A stretch of 64,000 nucleotides of DNA. Origin: Limibacillus halophilus. GTDB taxonomy: Bacteria; Pseudomonadota; Alphaproteobacteria; Kiloniellales; CECT-8803. Each line of letters begins with the position of its first letter. Position 1 is the stretch's first letter. The notes below the pieces were generated by a model. That model was not told the DNA's origin and searched no databases. It saw only the letters and a program-made list of their open reading frames with translations. Positions 8,968-17,238 of this stretch are shown here, one piece after another. The translations under genes and the position numbers were made by a program. The stretch is taken from the NCBI RefSeq assembly GCF_014191775.1, contig NZ_JACHXA010000011.1:1-64000 (forward strand). The letters run 5' to 3'.

Positions 8968-11055
8968 TCAGGTGTCAAGGAAGCTACGCAGTTTCCGACT
9001 ACGGCTGGGATGCTTCAGCTTGCGCAAGGCCTTGGCCTCGATCTGTCGGATACGTTCGCGTGTCACCGAGAACTGCTGGCCGACTTCCTCCAGGGTGTGG
9101 TCGGTGTTCATGCCGATACCAAAGCGCATGCGCAAGACCCGCTCTTCACGCGGGGTGAGCGTCGCAAGCACCCTGGTCGTGGTGTTGCGCAAATTGGATT
9201 GGATCGCGGCATCCAAGGGAATGACAGCGTTCTTGTCTTCGATGAAATCGCCCAAATGTGAATCTTCCTCGTCGCCGATCGGCGTTTCCAGGGAGATCGG
9301 CTCCTTGGCGATCTTCATCACCTTGCGCACCTTCTCCAGCGGCATGACAAGGCGCTCGGCCAATTCCTCGGGCGTCGGCTCGCGGCCAATTTCGTGCAAC
9401 ATCTGACGGCTTGTACGAACCAGCTTGTTGATCGTCTCGATCATATGAACCGGGATACGGATCGTGCGTGCCTGATCGGCGATGGAGCGGGTTATCGCCT
9501 GCCTGATCCACCAAGTCGCATAGGTGGAGAACTTGTAACCACGGCGATACTCGAATTTATCGACCGCCTTCATGAGGCCGATGTTGCCTTCCTGAATAAG
9601 GTCCAGGAACTGCAGCCCTCGGTTCGTGTATTTCTTGGCGATAGAGATAACCAGGCGCAGGTTGGCCTCGACCATCTCGGTCTTGGCCTTGCTGGCCTCC
9701 TTTTCCCCGGTTCGCACCGTGTTGACGATCCGGCGGAACTCAGAAATCGGCAGACCGCTTTCGGCGGCGACGATAGCGATCTCATGGCGAATGGACGTGA
9801 TTTTGTCAGGGTTGTTGGTGGCGAAGTCCTTCCAGCCCTTCCCTTTCAGGGTGGCGACTTCCTCTAGCCAATTAGGATCGAGTTCCTTGCCATAGTAGTG
9901 CTTGAGGAAGTCTGCACGATCGACCTTTGACTTCTCGGCATGGCGCAACAGCTCGCCTTCGAGATTCATCAGACGCTTGTTGATGCCATATAGCTGCTCG
10001 AGTAACTGGTCGATACGTGCGTTGTTCAGATGGACCTGGTCCATTAACTCAACCAGCTCGTCCTTGAGCTTCTCGTACCGCTTTTCGGTTGCCGGCGGCA
10101 CCTTCTCGCCCTGGGACAAGAGGTCCAGCCGTTTTTCCTGAACCTTGGAGATCTTCTTGTAGGTCGCGGAAATCTGATCGAAATTCTCGACAACCTGCGG
10201 CAGCAGTGCCGCTTCCATGGCGGCAAGAGAGAGGTTGCTTTCCTCTTCCTCTTCTTCGTCGTCGCCTTCGCTTGTTTCGGCGCCCTCTTCCTTATCGTCG
10301 GAATCGGAATCGTCGTCGTCGCTCTTGGTTCGCACGCCATTGAGCTTGCCGTTGCCGGACGAGGCGCTTTCGTCCTCGCCGTCAGTCTCCTCGGCGCTCA
10401 GGGACGAGTCATCGGCATCCTCGGCATCGTCCGACTCATTGTCGTTTGCATTCGCTTCCGGGTCGTTTGCATTCGCTTCCGGCGCATCCGGACCGGCGCC
10501 ATAGGTTGCGTCCAGGTCGATAATGTCACGCAGCAGGATGTCGCCGTTCTGAAGAGCTTCACGCCAATATAGCAGGGCTTCGATCGTCAGAGGGCTTTCG
10601 CAGATTCCGCCGATCATCTTCTCGCGACCGGCTTCGATACGCTTGGCAATCGCGATTTCGCCTTCGCGGGACAGGAGCTCCACCGAGCCCATCTCGCGCA
10701 GGTACATGCGCACAGGATCGTCGGTCCGGCCGATATCCTCGTCGTCTACGTTCCCACCGGCGCGGCTGCTGCTCGCTTCCTCCTCGTTGTCGGAGGATTC
10801 GCTGTCTTCGTTGTCTTCGCTCTCGATAACGGTCACGCCCATTTCAGATAACAGGGACATAACGTCCTCGATCTGCTCGGAAGAAACCTGGTCCGGAGGC
10901 AGAACCTGATTGAGCTCGTCGTAGGTGATGAAGCCGCGCTCCTTCGCGCGCGCCACCATTTTCTTGACCGCGGCGGCAGTGACATCGCCCAGTGGGCCAT
11001 CAGCACCTTCCTCACGGTTCTCGGTTGCGTCTTTCTCGTTTGCCTGCTTTGCCAT
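8968..11055 (-). CDS. rpoD: RNA polymerase primary sigma factor RpoD
   Basis: Housekeeping sigma-70, 695 residues. Region 1.1 spans about residues 20-75. Region 1.2 contains [21 protein letters not shown]. Regions 2.1-2.4 include [20 protein letters not shown] and [18 protein letters not shown]. Region 3 begins at [14 protein letters not shown], and the region 4.2 helix-turn-helix is [20 protein letters not shown]. The non-conserved region carries an extreme acidic, Ser/Asp/Glu-rich stretch at about residues 190-272, starting with a duplicated PEANAND unit. dnaG lies 82 bases upstream on the same strand, as in the classical macromolecular synthesis operon. Confidence 0.97.
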   Translation of the reverse strand: MAKQANEKDATENREEGADGPLGDVTAAAVKKMVARAKERGFITYDELNQVLPPDQVSSEQIEDVMSLLSEMGVTVIESEDNEDSESSDNEEEASSSRAGGNVDDEDIGRTDDPVRMYLREMGSVELLSREGEIAIAKRIEAGREKMIGGICESPLTIEALLYWREALQNGDILLRDIIDLDATYGAGPDAPEANANDPEANANDNESDDAEDADDSSLSAEETDGEDESASSGNGKLNGVRTKSDDDDSDSDDKEEGAETSEGDDEEEEEESNLSLAAMEAALLPQVVENFDQISATYKKISKVQEKRLDLLSQGEKVPPATEKRYEKLKDELVELMDQVHLNNARIDQLLEQLYGINKRLMNLEGELLRHAEKSKVDRADFLKHYYGKELDPNWLEEVATLKGKGWKDFATNNPDKITSIRHEIAIVAAESGLPISEFRRIVNTVRTGEKEASKAKTEMVEANLRLVISIAKKYTNRGLQFLDLIQEGNIGLMKAVDKFEYRRGYKFSTYATWWIRQAITRSIADQARTIRIPVHMIETINKLVRTSRQMLHEIGREPTPEELAERLVMPLEKVRKVMKIAKEPISLETPIGDEEDSHLGDFIEDKNAVIPLDAAIQSNLRNTTTRVLATLTPREERVLRMRFGIGMNTDHTLEEVGQQFSVTRERIRQIEAKALRKLKHPSRSRKLRSFLDT

Positions 11056-11137
11056 GCTGAATTAACCCGACTTTCCCAATTCGTACATTTGTACGAGAGC
11101 CATGAGCGCTCCGCTGTTGCCTGCCGCCCGATTACCT

Positions 11138-13012
11138 CTATACGCCATCACCCGACCGCGAGGCGCTCAACTGCGCAAGATTCTCTTCCGTTGGTTCTTC
11201 CGCCCACCGCCTCTCGGCTTCATCGCGTTCGCGCTGCAAACGTTCGCTCTGAACATGAGCAAATACGTCCTGCCAACCGCTTCCAGCCTGATCCAAGGCG
11301 GCCTCCGGCCGGGCAAAACTGCCATGCACATAAACGTCTCGGCTCAATAATCGTTCCAAAAGACCGGAATAACCCGCTTCGCAGAGGTGGCATTGAAGCG
11401 CCTCTCTGTCAAGTCCTGGGTGGCTTGCTTGGCTGTCCAAAAGGGCTGCGCGCAGACGGATCAGATCAGGACTGCCCAGCGGCGCCTCGGCCAACTGTTC
11501 GGCGCGGTCTTCGATCAAGGCCGGATGATTGATCAAGGTGGCGAGCAGCAGTTCCTCGCTGCGCCGCCGAAGTAACTCGGGTGGTTGGCGCAACAAGGTC
11601 GCTGCCTGCGCGCCCGATCCAAGCATCGACGCTGCATGCCGCCCTCTCCTGCGCTTGTCGCCCGGGCCAAGCCCGTGGCCGTAGCTCCGGCCGAAACCGC
11701 CCTGGCGACGATCCCGCGCCGTCGATTGCGTTTGCGGATTGAACAAGTGTTCCAACCGTTTGCGAAACTCCTGCGCATAGGCTTCACGCACATCGTTATC
11801 CGAAATACTGGACGAAAGATGCCGCAAGGCTTCGCGAAGAGCGGCGCGTTCTTCAGGTGTGGTCAGGGCTCGTCCGTCCAACGCCTGGCGCCACAAGAGT
11901 TCGTCCAAGGGGATGGCCTTATCCAGAATGCTTGCCAAGGCAGCGGGACCCTGGGTCCGCACCAAACTGTCCGGGTCTTCGCCGGAGGGAAGAAATGCAA
12001 AACGCAAAGAACGTCCGGGCCGCAGCAACGGTAGGGCGCGCTCAGCGGCCCGACTGGCTGCCCGCAGTCCAGCGGCATCCCCATCCAAACAGAGTAACGG
12101 TGTGTCGGCCAGACGCCAGAGTTCGCGTATTTGATCTTCCGTCACGGCCGTTCCCAGCGGCGCTACAGCGGCCGGAAATCCGTTCTCGGCCAGGGCGATG
12201 ACATCCATGTAACCCTCGACCACGACCAGACGCGCCGCTTCTACACCGCTGCGCGCGCTCAAGGCCTGTCGGGCGCCCGCGAGGTTATAAAGAATCCTGC
12301 CCTTATGAAACAGGTCACCGTCGGGAGAGTTGAGATACTTTGCAGGCGAATCCCCCAGTGCACGTCCACCAAAGGCTATGATGCGACCACGGCGGTCGGT
12401 GATGGGAATCATCACACGGTCAAAGAAATAGTCGCGCAGACTGCCATCATCGGCACGCTTTAGCAGTCCGGCTGCAACCAACTTGTCGTCATGAATGCCT
12501 TTGGCGTTTAGCGCCTTACGCAGCGATCCGCGCTGGTTCGGCGCATAGCCAATGCGGAAGCGCCTCAATACCGGACCGACGAGTCCCCTGCCGTCCAGGT
12601 AATCGCGCGCCGATTTTCCGGCGGCGCCTCCCAACTGCTCCTCAAACCACAGACAGGCCGTTTCCACAACGTCATGCAGGCTTGCGACCCGTTCGGCACG
12701 TTGCCGTTCTTCCGGCGATTCTCGAGGCACTTCAAGACCTGCCTCCGCCGCTAGCCTTTCAATGGCTTCGGGGAACGAAAGCCCCTCGGTATCCTGCGCA
12801 AACTTGATGACATCACCATGCGCACCGCAGCCAAAGCAATGGTAGAACCCCTTGTCGTCACTAACCGTGAAGGACGGTGATTTTTCATTGTGGAACGGGC
12901 AAAGACCGCTGTGCTCCCGGCCGCGCTTGACCAGGCGCACGCGGCGGCCGACGACGTCGGACAGCGGCAGGCGCTGGCGCAACTCATCGAGGAAGGCAAC
13001 AGGAAAAGCCAT
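11138..13012 (-). CDS. dnaG: DNA primase DnaG
   Basis: Makes RNA primers at the replication fork, 624 residues. The N-terminal CHC2 zinc-binding domain shows CPFHNEKSPSF and HCFGCGAHGD. The TOPRIM core shows VVEGYMDVIAL and LLCLDGDAAGLRAA with the PSGEDPDSLV acidic site. The C-terminal helicase-binding domain is less conserved. The frame extends 32 codons further upstream, but conserved primase sequence starts at MAFPVAFLDELRQRLP, so I use the ATG at 13012 despite a modest GGAA-type ribosome site. Order yqeY-dnaG-rpoD on the minus strand is typical of alphaproteobacteria. Confidence 0.96.
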   Translation of the reverse strand: MAFPVAFLDELRQRLPLSDVVGRRVRLVKRGREHSGLCPFHNEKSPSFTVSDDKGFYHCFGCGAHGDVIKFAQDTEGLSFPEAIERLAAEAGLEVPRESPEERQRAERVASLHDVVETACLWFEEQLGGAAGKSARDYLDGRGLVGPVLRRFRIGYAPNQRGSLRKALNAKGIHDDKLVAAGLLKRADDGSLRDYFFDRVMIPITDRRGRIIAFGGRALGDSPAKYLNSPDGDLFHKGRILYNLAGARQALSARSGVEAARLVVVEGYMDVIALAENGFPAAVAPLGTAVTEDQIRELWRLADTPLLCLDGDAAGLRAASRAAERALPLLRPGRSLRFAFLPSGEDPDSLVRTQGPAALASILDKAIPLDELLWRQALDGRALTTPEERAALREALRHLSSSISDNDVREAYAQEFRKRLEHLFNPQTQSTARDRRQGGFGRSYGHGLGPGDKRRRGRHAASMLGSGAQAATLLRQPPELLRRRSEELLLATLINHPALIEDRAEQLAEAPLGSPDLIRLRAALLDSQASHPGLDREALQCHLCEAGYSGLLERLLSRDVYVHGSFARPEAALDQAGSGWQDVFAHVQSERLQRERDEAERRWAEEPTEENLAQLSASRSGDGV

Positions 13013-13247
13013 CAGTTCATTCCGAGTCCAAGAGAGCCCCCCACGGAGGGGAGGTGCGTCCAGGGCTGATGCCCTAAAGGACTGTCCAAGGGGAACGCAT
13101 TGTAACAAAAAGCACGGCAGAACCCACCCGCCGCGGACGGCGTCTTCGGTTTCGTTATCAGAAAGTTCGGGATGGTTCTGTGGTTAACCTGTGGATGGAA
13201 CGCGTCCGGCGCGATTATCCTGTGCGCAGGCTTCAATTGCCAAGACC

Positions 13248-13703
13248 TCAGGCAAGCCGTTCCTTTACCAATCGACTGGCCAGCGAAAAATCCATGCGCC
13301 CGGGATAGCGTTCCTTCAGCAACGCCATGACGCGCCCCATGTCCTTGATGCTTGCCGCTTCCAGTTCTGCGATCGTTTCGTCGATCACGGTTTGCGATTC
13401 AGCCTCGGAAAGTCCTTGGGGCAGGAAACGACGAATGACCTCTATCTCGGCGCGTTCCTTTTCCACCAGATCCGGACGGCCGCCCTTGTCGAATGCTGCG
13501 ATGGACTCTTCACGCTGCTTGATCATCTTCTGCAGCATTTCCAGAATCTCGGCCTCTTCGATGCCTTCCATCTGCCCCTTGCTTCGCGCGGCGATGTCCC
13601 GGTCCTTGAGCGCCGCGAGGATAAGACGCAGCGTCGAGGTGGCCGTTTGCTCTTTTTGTTTAAGCGCCTGCTTAAGCGCCTCGCTCAAATCGCTTCGCAA
13701 CAT
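13248..13703 (-). CDS. GatB/YqeY domain protein
   Basis: Small helical protein of 151 residues with homology to the tail domain of the GatB amidotransferase subunit, which binds tRNA. The sequence starts MLRSDLSEALKQALK and includes RLILAALKDRDIAARSKG and the C-terminal DMGRVMALLKERYPGRMDF. YqeY proteins are widespread, stand-alone, and of uncertain function, perhaps in tRNA-dependent amidation. ATG 13703 is preceded by AGGAG at seven bases, so the longer frame to 13787 is not needed. It lies upstream of dnaG with a 235-base gap and is divergent from carA. Confidence 0.9.
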   Translation of the reverse strand: MLRSDLSEALKQALKQKEQTATSTLRLILAALKDRDIAARSKGQMEGIEEAEILEMLQKMIKQREESIAAFDKGGRPDLVEKERAEIEVIRRFLPQGLSEAESQTVIDETIAELEAASIKDMGRVMALLKERYPGRMDFSLASRLVKERLA

Positions 13704-14028
13704 GGGCGAACTCCTGAGTTCTTTTTGCTCAAAAACAACCGGTCTTCGAAGGCGGCGGAGACTAACGCAAAGGCCGAAAGAAGGCAAATTCTTGAATGAA
13801 TTTTTAACTTATTGATTTTGCTATATTTTTTTCCCGGAACTTACCTTGACCTAGCGGCTCCCATCTTCTATCAAAGCGGCTTAGCAGCAAGTTTTGATTG
13901 CGTGACTGGCCAGGATGCGCAGTCGCGAGCCGGGCGTCGCGGGAAAATCGCAAGATGGACCCTTGGGACATCCGGCGCTTTTGTGCGCGTAATGGCTGGA
14001 AACCAATCCCAGGTGAGACGAGGAAGCA
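13704..14028. promoter_or_regulatory. Divergent yqeY/carA intergenic region
   Basis: This 325-base gap should carry the promoters of both yqeY (minus) and carA (plus). The part at 13790-13835 is markedly AT-rich and contains a TATATT -10-like box at 13822-13827 on the plus strand, but no convincing -35. The remaining 190 bases would be a long carA leader. I see no clear attenuator or open frame with a good ribosome site in it. Confidence 0.4.
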
Positions 14029-15222
14029 ATGCCCGTGACCATAGAAACCCCACCCAAATCGTCCACCTCGGGAAAGGTGCCAGAAGGCTGTACAGCAGTT
14101 CTGGTTCTGGCCGACGGCAACGTATTCTGGGGGCAAGGAATAGGCGCCCAGGGTGACACTGTAGGCGAGGTCTGCTTCAACACCTCGATGACAGGTTACC
14201 AGGAAATCCTGACTGATCCTTCCTACGCCGGGCAGATCATCACCTTCACCTTTCCGCACATCGGCAACGTCGGGGCCAATCTGGAAGATCTCGAAACAAC
14301 GACACCCTCTGCACGCGGTTTAATTCTGCGCGCCGATATCACCGACCCGTCCAACTGGCGCTCCGTTCAGCATCTCGACGCCTGGCTCAAGAGCAACGGC
14401 CTAACCGGCATCGCCGGTCTGGATACGCGCGCCATGACCCGCCACATCCGCGATTCCGGCGCGCCGCACGGCTGTATCGCCCATAATCTGGAAGGCCAGT
14501 TCGATATCGAAGCCCTCCGCGCCAAGGCCAAGGCCTTTGCCGGGTTGGAAGGTATGGATTTGGCCAAGGACGTGACCTGCCGCCAGACCTACCATTGGGA
14601 CGAGACGCCCTGGACGCTGGAAGCAGGCTATGGCAAAGCGGAAGCGCCGCGACACAAGGTCGTGGCCGTCGACTATGGCGCCAAGCGCAACATTTTGCGC
14701 AATCTGGCGGGTTTGGATTGCGCGGTGACCGTGGTGCCCGCCGAGGCAACCCTGGAGGATATCCTGGTACATCAACCCGATGGGATTTTCCTGTCGAACG
14801 GCCCCGGCGACCCGGCGGCAACCGGTGCTTATGCCGTCCCCGTCGTCCGAGGTTTGGTGGAGAAAGGGCTACCGATCTTCGGTATTTGCCTGGGCCACCA
14901 GATACTGGCATTGGCCTTGGGCGCAAAAACGGAGAAAATGCATCTGGGGCATCGCGGCGCCAATCATCCGGTCAAAGACCTGGAGACGGGCCGCGTCGAG
15001 ATCACCAGCCAGAACCACGGTTTCGTCGTCCTTGACGAGAGCTTGCCCGAAGGCGTGGAGCCTAGCCACGTCAGCCTGTTCGACGGGTCAAATGAGGGAC
15101 TGCGCGTTATCGGCAAGCCGATCTTCTCGGTGCAGTATCACCCGGAAGCCAGCCCCGGACCGCATGACAGCCACTATCTCTTCAAGCGCTTTATCGCCAA
15201 CATCGAGAAAGCGAAGGCCTAG
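14029..15222 (+). CDS. carA: Carbamoyl-phosphate synthase small subunit
   Basis: Glutaminase subunit of carbamoyl-phosphate synthetase, supplying ammonia for pyrimidine and arginine synthesis, 397 residues. The N-terminal CPSase_sm domain includes GDTVGEVCFNTSMTGYQE. The C-terminal class I amidotransferase shows the nucleophile in FGICLGHQILALALG and the His/Glu pair in QYHPEASPGPHDS. The start has GAGGAAG immediately upstream. Its partner carB lies 2 kb downstream on the same strand, separated by three genes on the opposite strand, so the two subunits need separate promoters or a long read-through transcript. Confidence 0.97.
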   Translation: MPVTIETPPKSSTSGKVPEGCTAVLVLADGNVFWGQGIGAQGDTVGEVCFNTSMTGYQEILTDPSYAGQIITFTFPHIGNVGANLEDLETTTPSARGLILRADITDPSNWRSVQHLDAWLKSNGLTGIAGLDTRAMTRHIRDSGAPHGCIAHNLEGQFDIEALRAKAKAFAGLEGMDLAKDVTCRQTYHWDETPWTLEAGYGKAEAPRHKVVAVDYGAKRNILRNLAGLDCAVTVVPAEATLEDILVHQPDGIFLSNGPGDPAATGAYAVPVVRGLVEKGLPIFGICLGHQILALALGAKTEKMHLGHRGANHPVKDLETGRVEITSQNHGFVVLDESLPEGVEPSHVSLFDGSNEGLRVIGKPIFSVQYHPEASPGPHDSHYLFKRFIANIEKAKA

Positions 15223-15229
15223 CTCCCGC

Positions 15230-15886
15230 CTAACCCTGAGGCGCCCCTAGATAAGCCGCGATGATTTCCGCCATGCGCGATGCGGAAAGTATCGGCGGAA
15301 GAAGGGTCAGAAACTCACCCTTCGATCCCATCAGGTAGAGATAGGAGTCGTGTGCAAAAACGGTTTGTTCGGTCAGGATACTGGGCGGCAACTTTTTTGT
15401 GTTCACGTGGTAGGCTTTCCGGACGGACGCCAAGGATTCCGCCGTGCCGGTCAAGGCCGTCAAACGCGGGTCCAGCTCTGCAGCAAAGGCCGCAAGGACC
15501 TCCGGCGTATCATGGTCGGGATCGACGGTGATCATCACAGGTTGAAGGGCCGCCCCGCGCGCGCCAAGGTGATCCAACGCCTCCAGCATGACCTGCAGTC
15601 CGACCGGACAGAAATCCTCGCAGTTGCTGTACCCAAAGAAGACCAGGAAAGGCCGCCCAAGGAAATCCGCTTCCGTCACCGTCCTGCCGTTCTGATCGAT
15701 GAGCGAAAAGGGTCCGCCGACGGTAAAAGGCAGATCATCCCCGCCGATTGCCACGGGTTGGGTGTCTCCCGGTGTTACGGAAGGCGTCAACGGATTGTGC
15801 TTGTGCTTTTCATGCGCCAACAGCGGTTGGCTGGACAAACCCAGTCCCAGAGCCACTAGCCAGCCCAGGAAAGCCGCCCGCATCAT
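15230..15886 (-). CDS. SCO1/SenC family copper/thiol protein
   Basis: Periplasmic thioredoxin-fold protein of 218 residues, related to SCO proteins that deliver copper to or reduce the CuA site of cytochrome oxidase. An N-terminal hydrophobic signal (about residues 1-24, ending LLAHE) is followed by a HEKHKH histidine cluster. The metal/thiol site CEDFCP fits CxxxCP, and the distal ligand histidine is in FAHDSYLYLM. It overlaps the upstream reading frame by four bases (ATGA), so it is the last gene of a three-gene exported-protein operon. The gene ends 7 bases from carA on the opposite strand. Confidence 0.88.
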   Translation of the reverse strand: MMRAAFLGWLVALGLGLSSQPLLAHEKHKHNPLTPSVTPGDTQPVAIGGDDLPFTVGGPFSLIDQNGRTVTEADFLGRPFLVFFGYSNCEDFCPVGLQVMLEALDHLGARGAALQPVMITVDPDHDTPEVLAAFAAELDPRLTALTGTAESLASVRKAYHVNTKKLPPSILTEQTVFAHDSYLYLMGSKGEFLTLLPPILSASRMAEIIAAYLGAPQG

Positions 15887-16437
15887 TCTTTCAGGAAAGC
15901 CTCGTCGGCTTCCTTGCCAACACCCAGGAAGCCGTCCTTACCAAGGGCCTCCAGTATGCGTTTATCGTTATCGAACCACCGGTTGCTCTCCGGCCCATCG
16001 GCCTTATACCCGTTGGCCTCGGCCCACCCCGCCTTGCTCCACTGTCCGATGCTGCGCTTGGTAGAACGCCATTCGCCGCCCTTGGGGCGCACGAACTGAA
16101 CCACCATGAACGTCGTCCCAGAGTGGCCGGTCATCAGGCCGTCGACCGTAACCTCCTGGCCACAGAATTCGGCGAGTTCATGAGTGGTGCCGGTAAAGTT
16201 GAGGCTATTCTTGCCGGTCAGCACCAACGCGCCATCCGCCTTGAGAATTCCGATTTGACGGTGACCCCCGCCACAATCCGATGAGGGCTCACCCGTCAAG
16301 GTCGCCAGCACGTCCACGACCGTGCCGTCGAAGCGCACGACCTCTTCGTTCGTCAGCCCCCACTCGTTGGCTGCCATCGATGGGCCGGAAAATCCGTAGA
16401 CCGCCGTTATTGTCAAAGCTGCTATCAACGTTTTCAT
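15883..16437 (-). CDS. Exported protein of unknown function
   Basis: I do not recognise this protein. It has 184 residues with a classical signal peptide (MKTLIAALTITAVYGFSGPSMA then AN). The mature part contains two cysteines: one in a DCGGGH motif near residue 58, and one in EFCGQEVTVDG. It then has a GTTFMVVQFVRPKGGEW strand and a charged C-terminal half. ATG 16437 has GGAG eight bases upstream. A GTG at 16443 overlapping the previous stop (TAGTG) is an alternative. Tight coupling to the SCO gene suggests a shared periplasmic metal or redox role, which is inference. Confidence 0.7.
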   Translation of the reverse strand: MKTLIAALTITAVYGFSGPSMAANEWGLTNEEVVRFDGTVVDVLATLTGEPSSDCGGGHRQIGILKADGALVLTGKNSLNFTGTTHELAEFCGQEVTVDGLMTGHSGTTFMVVQFVRPKGGEWRSTKRSIGQWSKAGWAEANGYKADGPESNRWFDNDKRILEALGKDGFLGVGKEADEAFLKE

Positions 16438-16442
16438 GGTCA

Positions 16443-16934
16443 CTACTCCGCCGGCAGGGCAAAGGGAGGCACAACGCCAAAATCCTCATGCGTCATGTTC
16501 ACGATGCCCGCGTCGCTGGATAGATTGCGGATGATGAGATAATTGATTCCGTCCCGTCGGTAGACCTCGCCATCGACGGTGACCTTATGGCTCATCTTAG
16601 GAAAGAGCGACGGCGGCGGCGCTGCGGAGGAATCCCCTTCCACCTGCAAGATCATATAAACCGTGCCGTCTTCCGATAGCAGCCCAACAGGGATGCCGCC
16701 GGCGGCGCACCAGAGAGCGCACTTGTGATGCGCGGTGCCGACAACAGCTTCCGGTCCGCCCATCACGCCCGACAAGTAACAGAAGGAATCGATCAATTCA
16801 CCGGTGAGTGTGACCGCCTCAGGCTTGGCGGCTTTAGCTTGCCCGGCAGGCATTGTGATGATTGTCCCAAAGCTGGCGCTCATGAACAGTCCCAGCGCCA
16901 TAGCGGATTGGAGGATTTGACGGGAAACAGACAT
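16443..16934 (-). CDS. Exported Cys/His-motif protein of unknown function
   Basis: First gene of the SCO operon, 163 residues. A signal peptide covers about residues 1-35 (hydrophobic core MALGLFMSASFGTIIT, cleavage near AKA-A). The mature protein has GELIDSFCYLSG followed by HHKCALWCAAGGIPVGLL, a Cys/His pattern suggestive of metal or haem binding, then beta strands with a DGTVYMILQ turn. I recall similar CALxCAxxGIPxGLL sequences in uncharacterised exported proteins but cannot name the family. ATG 16934 was chosen over a start 12 codons earlier because it directly precedes the signal peptide. Confidence 0.7.
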   Translation of the reverse strand: MSVSRQILQSAMALGLFMSASFGTIITMPAGQAKAAKPEAVTLTGELIDSFCYLSGVMGGPEAVVGTAHHKCALWCAAGGIPVGLLSEDGTVYMILQVEGDSSAAPPPSLFPKMSHKVTVDGEVYRRDGINYLIIRNLSSDAGIVNMTHEDFGVVPPFALPAE

Positions 16935-17238
16935 TTTCCGGACCTTTCCTGTTCCGGGCCGTGTCGGCACGACCTTGACCGCGGCCTTTTTTAAGTCGCC
17001 TTTGCACGTCCCTCACCGTCCATCATTGCTTAATCGAGAATAGAATCCGAAACACCTTGCTTGACAGTTTCGTGAGGCAATCGGGACGGCAAAGGACAGA
17101 ATCGCCCCTGGCAGGCCAGAATATCCTTTTCATGGCGGCGATGGCATGGCAGAAGTCCGACTTTAGCAATAGGCCCTTTGGTTTTTCCCTGCGCGTTCGG
17201 CCGCGAATGGCCAGAATGCGCCTATTTAGAGCGCGTGC
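16935..17238. promoter_or_regulatory. Divergent SCO-operon/carB intergenic region
   Basis: 304 bases that must carry promoters for the exported-protein operon (minus) and for carB (plus). Short G+C dyads occur around 17190-17215 just before carB, but I cannot identify a convincing promoter or known riboswitch. No small gene with a good ribosome site was seen. Confidence 0.35.
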
